Assembly: GCF_018829635.1 (NCBI RefSeq)
Contig: NZ_JAHKKG010000007.1
Span: 1 to 64,000, forward strand
Direction: 5' to 3'
Length of the DNA: 64,000 nt
DNA from: Paractinoplanes bogorensis
GTDB lineage: Bacteria > Actinomycetota > Actinomycetes > Mycobacteriales > Micromonosporaceae
Made by a program: the position numbers and the translations under genes. Below, piece by piece: positions 60,075 to 64,000 of this stretch. Every line of letters begins with the position of its first letter. The first letter of the stretch is position 1. The notes below the pieces were generated by a model. The model searched no databases, was not told the origin of the DNA, and saw only the letters and a program-made list of their open reading frames with translations.

Positions 60075-61028
60075 ATGGCGGCCGTACGGCGTTCACGTGT
60101 GACAGCCGTCCTGATGACCCTCGCGGCGTCGGGGGTGCTGCTGTCGGCCGCGCTCGGTGGCAACAGCACCGAGATGGCCCGGATGTCGCTCGCCGGAAGC
60201 GCCGGAAGCGCCGGAAGCGAAGGCACGCCCGCGATGTTCAGCGCACGCCAGCTCGTTCCCGGCCACGCGGTCAGCAACTGCCTGCCGATCGTCAACGGCA
60301 ACACCGCCGACCGCGGGCCCGTACGCCTGACCGCCGCCGATCTGACCGGTCCGCTCGTCGCCGGCCTGCACATCCGGGTCGAGCTCGGCACCGGCGGAGC
60401 TTTCGGCAACTGCACCGGATTCACCGGCACCACCGTGTTCGACGGGCCGCTGACCGGCCTGGCCGCGAGCGGAGTCTCCACCGGCTGGGTGCCGGCCGCG
60501 CGGGAGACCCGCACCTATCGGCTCACGGTAGAGGTCGCCGACGACAACGCACTCCAGCACAGCCGCGCCACCGGAACGCTCACCTGGCTGCGCACCCCGG
60601 GCACAGCCATACCGAGCACGCCGAGCACACCGGCCACACCAGATACATCGGGTACTCCGGCTACCACGGATCCCAGGATCAACGCCGACGGTCAGACCCA
60701 GGCTTCCGTACGCCGTACGAACGCGCCCTTCTTCGACGCCGCATCGACGGGCAACGCGCCACAACCGAACGCGGCGCGATCCGGCGGTCCGGCTGGAGGA
60801 AGCGCGGTCCCGGCGCCCACCGGCTGGCACGCGGCGGCGAAGACGGCGGCCGACACGATCGACGTCGCCATGAAGCTGGTCGGCGCCACCGCCCGCCATC
60901 CCTGGTACGTGCTGTCCTCGCTGGCCGTCATGTGGCTGTTCCTGTTCGCCGCCGACCGCTCCGAGAAGCGTGACCCCAAGCGTGCCTATCTGCGGTTTCC
61001 CCCCGACCCCGAGGACGGCCGAAAGTGA
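60075..61028 (+). CDS. secreted or surface protein with C-terminal membrane anchor
   Basis: The protein has 317 residues. A signal segment (about 8-25) is followed by a beta-rich domain (LTGPLVAGLHIRVELGTG, FGNCTGFTGTTVF) similar in style to the TasA-like neighbours, a Thr/Pro/Ser-rich stalk, and a C-terminal membrane helix (YVLSSLAVMWLFLFAA) with a basic cytosolic end. It could tether the fibre proteins to the cell. GGAGGAG lies 7-8 nt before the ATG. First gene of a plus-strand operon divergent from the signal peptidase. Confidence 0.7.
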   Translation: MAAVRRSRVTAVLMTLAASGVLLSAALGGNSTEMARMSLAGSAGSAGSEGTPAMFSARQLVPGHAVSNCLPIVNGNTADRGPVRLTAADLTGPLVAGLHIRVELGTGGAFGNCTGFTGTTVFDGPLTGLAASGVSTGWVPAARETRTYRLTVEVADDNALQHSRATGTLTWLRTPGTAIPSTPSTPATPDTSGTPATTDPRINADGQTQASVRRTNAPFFDAASTGNAPQPNAARSGGPAGGSAVPAPTGWHAAAKTAADTIDVAMKLVGATARHPWYVLSSLAVMWLFLFAADRSEKRDPKRAYLRFPPDPEDGRK

Positions 61029-61963
61029 CCCCGACGCGCGATCGGATCCGATGGATGCTCGTCGGCCGGGTGATCCTGGCCGCGGTGGTGCTCTTCCTGT
61101 GGTGGCGCGGCGCTCCGCCGTACGGGGAAGCCCCGGTCTGGCTCGGCTGGGGCGTGGCCTGGCCCGCGATCACCGCGCTGACCCTGTTCGCCGGCCGGTT
61201 CGCCCGGATGGCTCTGACCGCGACCCTGCTCGGTGACGGTCTGCTGCTCGGCGCGGCCGGCTGGGCCCTGGGCGACCTGGCCGGCCGGATGGGCGTGCTG
61301 ATCGTGCTGCACGCGGTGGCGGTCACCCTGTTCGCCTCGTTCCGCACCGGGGTCCGCATCGCGTTCTGGCACAGCCTGGTCGCCATGCTGCTGATCGACG
61401 CGGTCGGCCTCGGCCTGCTCCCGGACACCGGGGGATGGACGTGGTCCGCATCCTGGCCGTATTTCGCGGTGCTGTGGCTCGCGGTGTCGAGCGCGGCGGT
61501 CTACGCGGCCCGGAACGAGCGGACGCTGCGCCGGCGGCACGACGAGGAAGCGGTCCGGCAGTTCGGCGTGGCCGTCGCGGAGGCGCCCGGTCCGGTGGCG
61601 GTCACGACGGCGCTGGCCGAGTTCGGACGGCGGGAACTCGCGGGCCGGCGGGCGGCCGTCCTCGCGTACGGGGAAGGCTTCGGTCTGGGGGTGGTGGCCG
61701 ACGGCGTCACCCACGTCGACCGGCCGGGACCGGAGAACGAACCTGCCTTTGCCCGTGATGAGCCGGACTACCGCCTGCTTTCGCGGCTCGACGACCGTAC
61801 GGGGAAATGGTTTGCCTCGGTCTTGCCTGGTGCCCGGAACGTGGTTGTCATGCCGTGGGCGACCGGCGCGCTCGTGGTCGAGGTCGGCGCCGAGCGGGTC
61901 GAGCGCGGCGCGGTCGAGAACGTGGTGCGGGCCGTCCGGATGGTCGCGGAGACGGCCCGATGA
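61025..61963 (+). CDS. membrane protein with C-terminal GAF-like domain
   Basis: The protein has 312 residues. Five or six helices fill residues 10-165 in the manner of a sensor-kinase input domain. The cytosolic part (AVAEAPGPVAVTTALAEFGR, VLAYGEGFGLGVVADG, VVVMPWATGALVVEVG) looks like a GAF-type fold. No kinase, cyclase or EAL/GGDEF domain follows. Overlaps both neighbours by 4 nt (GTGA and ATGA), so it is part of the surface-protein operon; role unknown. Confidence 0.65.
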   Translation: MTPTRDRIRWMLVGRVILAAVVLFLWWRGAPPYGEAPVWLGWGVAWPAITALTLFAGRFARMALTATLLGDGLLLGAAGWALGDLAGRMGVLIVLHAVAVTLFASFRTGVRIAFWHSLVAMLLIDAVGLGLLPDTGGWTWSASWPYFAVLWLAVSSAAVYAARNERTLRRRHDEEAVRQFGVAVAEAPGPVAVTTALAEFGRRELAGRRAAVLAYGEGFGLGVVADGVTHVDRPGPENEPAFARDEPDYRLLSRLDDRTGKWFASVLPGARNVVVMPWATGALVVEVGAERVERGAVENVVRAVRMVAETAR

Positions 61964-62508
61964 GGCTGATGCGGCGGCGCGCCCTGGCCGTGGTCGGGCT
62001 GCTGGTGACGGCGGGGACGGTGTGGCAGGCGAGTTACGCGAGTTTCGCCGACGGCATCACCAGCCCGGGCAACAGTTGGGAGACCGGGGCGGTGACGCTG
62101 ACCGACAGTGCCGGCGGAAGCGCGTTGTTCGCGGGCTACGGAACCGGTCTGGCGCCCGGCCCGCAGCCTTCGCGGTGCATCGAGGTGACCTACGGCGGTG
62201 ATGTGGCCGCCGACGTCCGGCTCTATCTGGCCGGGCTGGACAACTACGGCGGGCGGCTCGACACGTTGGTGACGATGCGGATCGAGCTCGGTTCCGGCTC
62301 GTCGTGCGCGGCGCCGGGCACATGGACGACGCTCTCGGACACCACCCTGCGGGCCACGCCGAGCACCTGGGCGGCCGGACCGGGCGGGTGGACCGTGTCG
62401 GGTCGCGAGACCCACCCGTACCGCTTCACGCCCACGATCGCCGGCGACAACGCGGCCCAGGGTTCCCGGGTGTCGGCCGACTTCGTCTGGGAGGCGCGCA
62501 GCCGGTAG
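61960..62508 (+). CDS. secreted TasA/CalY-like protein
   Basis: The protein has 182 residues. The signal RALAVVGLLVTAGTVWQA is followed by SYASFADGITSPGNSWETG and VTLTDSAGGS, matching the post-cleavage region of its neighbours though with an altered SFADG start. Two Cys flank the middle. The ATG overlaps the preceding stop (ATGA). Confidence 0.75.
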   Translation: MRLMRRRALAVVGLLVTAGTVWQASYASFADGITSPGNSWETGAVTLTDSAGGSALFAGYGTGLAPGPQPSRCIEVTYGGDVAADVRLYLAGLDNYGGRLDTLVTMRIELGSGSSCAAPGTWTTLSDTTLRATPSTWAAGPGGWTVSGRETHPYRFTPTIAGDNAAQGSRVSADFVWEARSR

Positions 62509-62548
62509 GCCCGCTCAGTTTCCGTCCGGTTGCGCCGAACCGGTAACT

Positions 62549-64000
62549 ATGCGGCGCAAGCGATGGGGAACCGCCCTTGTGGTGGCGCTCGCCGGGCTGA
62601 TGGGCGTGCTGTTCCTGCTGCCGCCGTCGTCGGCCACCTTCACCTCGCAGGTGAACACCCCGGCGACGATCGCCGCCTCGGCCAGTTTTCCCGGTCAGCC
62701 CAAGCTGATCAGCGACAAGGGCCCGGTCTTCTACCACCGCATGGAGGAGGCCCCGGCGGCCACGACCGGGTCGGTCGCGGCCGACACGATGAGCTCGAGC
62801 GCGGGCGTCTACGGACCGGTCACCAACTCGTCGTCGCTGTGGTGGCGCTTCGACGAGACCGCGACGACGGCCCCGTTCAGCGACGTCTCCGGCTCGGCCG
62901 ACACCGCCTCGATCAACGGCACCGCGACCGCGGGCGGCGCCGGGCCGATGGGCGGATCGGTCCAGCTGGGCAGCGGCAGCTCGCTGTCGTCGGCCCTGTC
63001 CCCGTTCCGGGCCGGTTACAGCTTCACGATGTCGGTCTGGGTGAACATCGGGTCGGTGGTGCCCTCCGGGAGCACCCGCTTCGGGGTGCTGAGCATGACC
63101 GGGAACTCGGCCGGCACCCCGAACGGATCCGGCACGTACGCCCGCAGCGACGCCATGATCATCGCGGACGCGCCGGCCAACTGCCCGGTGACGTCCAGCC
63201 CGTGCTGGGCGTTCGGGATGGCCGGCAACCCGCAGAACGCCGCGGTCGCCTTCGACTACACGCGCAGCACGACCGCGGTGGTGGCCAACACCTGGGTCAA
63301 CCTCACCGCGGTGTACGACACGTCGACCTCGCTCATGTCGCTCTATGTCAACGGGGTGCTGGAGGGCACCCCCAAGGCGCACACGGTTCCCACCGGTGCC
63401 GCCACCAACAGCGGGCTGGACGTCGGGCGTTTCCGGGACACCACTTGGCAGGGCACGACCGGCGGCACGACGCTGATCGGCGAGACGCGGACCTGGCGAC
63501 GGGCGGTCACGGCGGCCGACATCACCCAGCTCGTGGTGCGGCCCAACGTCCGCTACGGGTTCACCGAGGCCGCCGGCACCAGCACGACCTATACGAGCGC
63601 GGCCAACAGCACCGGCGCTCCGGGCGCGGTCAGCCGGTCGTCCGCGCTCACCACGCAGTCCGGCGCGAGTCTGGTCGCGGGCCGGGAGGGAAGCGCCTTC
63701 TGGGCCGGCACCAACCTCGGCTACATCATGGGCCCGAACACCCAGCTCAACACGGCCAGCAGCTTCACCGTCTCGGCCTGGGTGAAACTGACCGACACCA
63801 CGGTCGACAAGACCTTCTTCTCGGCCAACTACGGGGCCGGCACGGTCGTCAGCCTCGGTTATGTGCAGAGCACCAACCGGTGGACGATGGGCGTCCTGAG
63901 CGGGCTGACCACCTATCCGATCAACAGCGACGTCACCACTCCGGTGGTGACCAACCAGTGGGTGCACCTGGTCGGCGTCCACGACGACTTCAACAACCTG
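62549..64000 (+). CDS. secreted LamG-domain protein (3' end outside window)
   Basis: The frame is open for 484 codons to the window edge, so the C-terminus is missing. A signal region (VALAGLMGVLFLLPP, cleavage after SSA) is followed by TFTSQVNTPATIAASAS, again SipW-class. Then two concanavalin/LamG-like domains: the first with AGYSFTMSVWVNIGS and TTAVVANTWVNLTAVYDTS, the second with ASSFTVSAWVKLTDTTVD and NQWVHLVGVHDDF. It is probably a large adhesive surface protein carried with the TasA-like genes. ATG 62549 begins the signal region. Confidence 0.82.
   Translation, partial: MRRKRWGTALVVALAGLMGVLFLLPPSSATFTSQVNTPATIAASASFPGQPKLISDKGPVFYHRMEEAPAATTGSVAADTMSSSAGVYGPVTNSSSLWWRFDETATTAPFSDVSGSADTASINGTATAGGAGPMGGSVQLGSGSSLSSALSPFRAGYSFTMSVWVNIGSVVPSGSTRFGVLSMTGNSAGTPNGSGTYARSDAMIIADAPANCPVTSSPCWAFGMAGNPQNAAVAFDYTRSTTAVVANTWVNLTAVYDTSTSLMSLYVNGVLEGTPKAHTVPTGAATNSGLDVGRFRDTTWQGTTGGTTLIGETRTWRRAVTAADITQLVVRPNVRYGFTEAAGTSTTYTSAANSTGAPGAVSRSSALTTQSGASLVAGREGSAFWAGTNLGYIMGPNTQLNTASSFTVSAWVKLTDTTVDKTFFSANYGAGTVVSLGYVQSTNRWTMGVLSGLTTYPINSDVTTPVVTNQWVHLVGVHDDFNNL

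Overview
The window looks like chromosomal DNA of a high-GC, sporulating actinomycete, most likely a Micromonosporaceae member such as Actinoplanes. The pointers are a very GC-rich third codon position, an SsgB-type sporulation gene, a Wag31-like DivIVA protein, a cysteine-free L36 ribosomal protein, an XRE/ImmA/MAB_1171c-type trio, and many genes whose -10 box (TANNNT) lies only 6-8 nt before the start codon, as expected for leaderless mRNAs. The genus is inference; no rRNA is present.

Layout. 0.3-4.1 kb: NarL-type two-component pair, a hidden rpmJ gene and a secreted subtilisin. 4.3-7.9 kb: FMN reductase, winged-helix regulator with an FAD protein, and a streptogrisin-like protease. 8.2-13.6 kb: soluble GAF-GAF-MCP receptor, beta-carbonic anhydrase, VOC, lytic-transglycosylase-like, 2H-like and DinB genes, separated by unrelated minisatellites. 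13.9-17.7 kb: a protein built of 14-residue repeats, a beta-lactamase-fold hydrolase with a duplicated 3' end, DedA and MBL-fold genes. 17.8-24.7 kb: a tightly packed run of lipid kinase, YihY, tandem-PAP2 and EEP phosphatase genes, then a fusion of a degenerate caspase-like domain with an EAL domain. 24.9-30.2 kb: a lower-GC exopolysaccharide-type island (clan-A glycosidase, cellulose-synthase-like GT2, GT39-like transferase). 30.3-33.8 kb: a four-gene betaine/choline ABC importer operon. 34.3-43.2 kb: DivIVA, msrA, PH-domain pair, TPR/Fn3 protein, TcmP-like protein, a small DUF4236-like gene, Rrf2 and AraC regulators, ssgB, a PGPGW membrane protein and tRNA-Val(CAC). 43.6-50.1 kb: GNAT, NERD, beta-hydroxyacid dehydrogenase, TetR with twin operators facing a flippase-like membrane gene, and an MFS exporter.

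50.0-57.8 kb holds the strongest candidate for an undescribed system. Two adjacent small genes encode paralogous hydrophobic peptides that share PVLATP and GYxxG..RN motifs, and both have near-perfect Shine-Dalgarno sequences. They are followed by a 13-bp hairpin and then four overlapping genes: an SdpB/HTTM-like membrane domain fused to an alpha/beta hydrolase, a short SdpA-like partner, a SAM methyltransferase and an ABC exporter. A divergent XRE/ImmA metalloprotease/membrane-protein trio starts across a large dyad-symmetric operator. I read this as a peptide (bacteriocin-like) production locus; function and product are inference.

57.8-64.0 kb is a TasA/CalY-type surface-protein locus: a SipW/ER-type signal peptidase, several small secreted proteins with SipW-class signal regions, a membrane-plus-GAF-like protein, and a LamG protein that runs off the end of the window.

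Two themes recur across the window. Gene 3' flanks carry independent tandem repeats with a different unit at each place. A 53-bp hairpin element occurs twice in inverted orientation, 21 kb apart, bracketing 24.75-45.78 kb.
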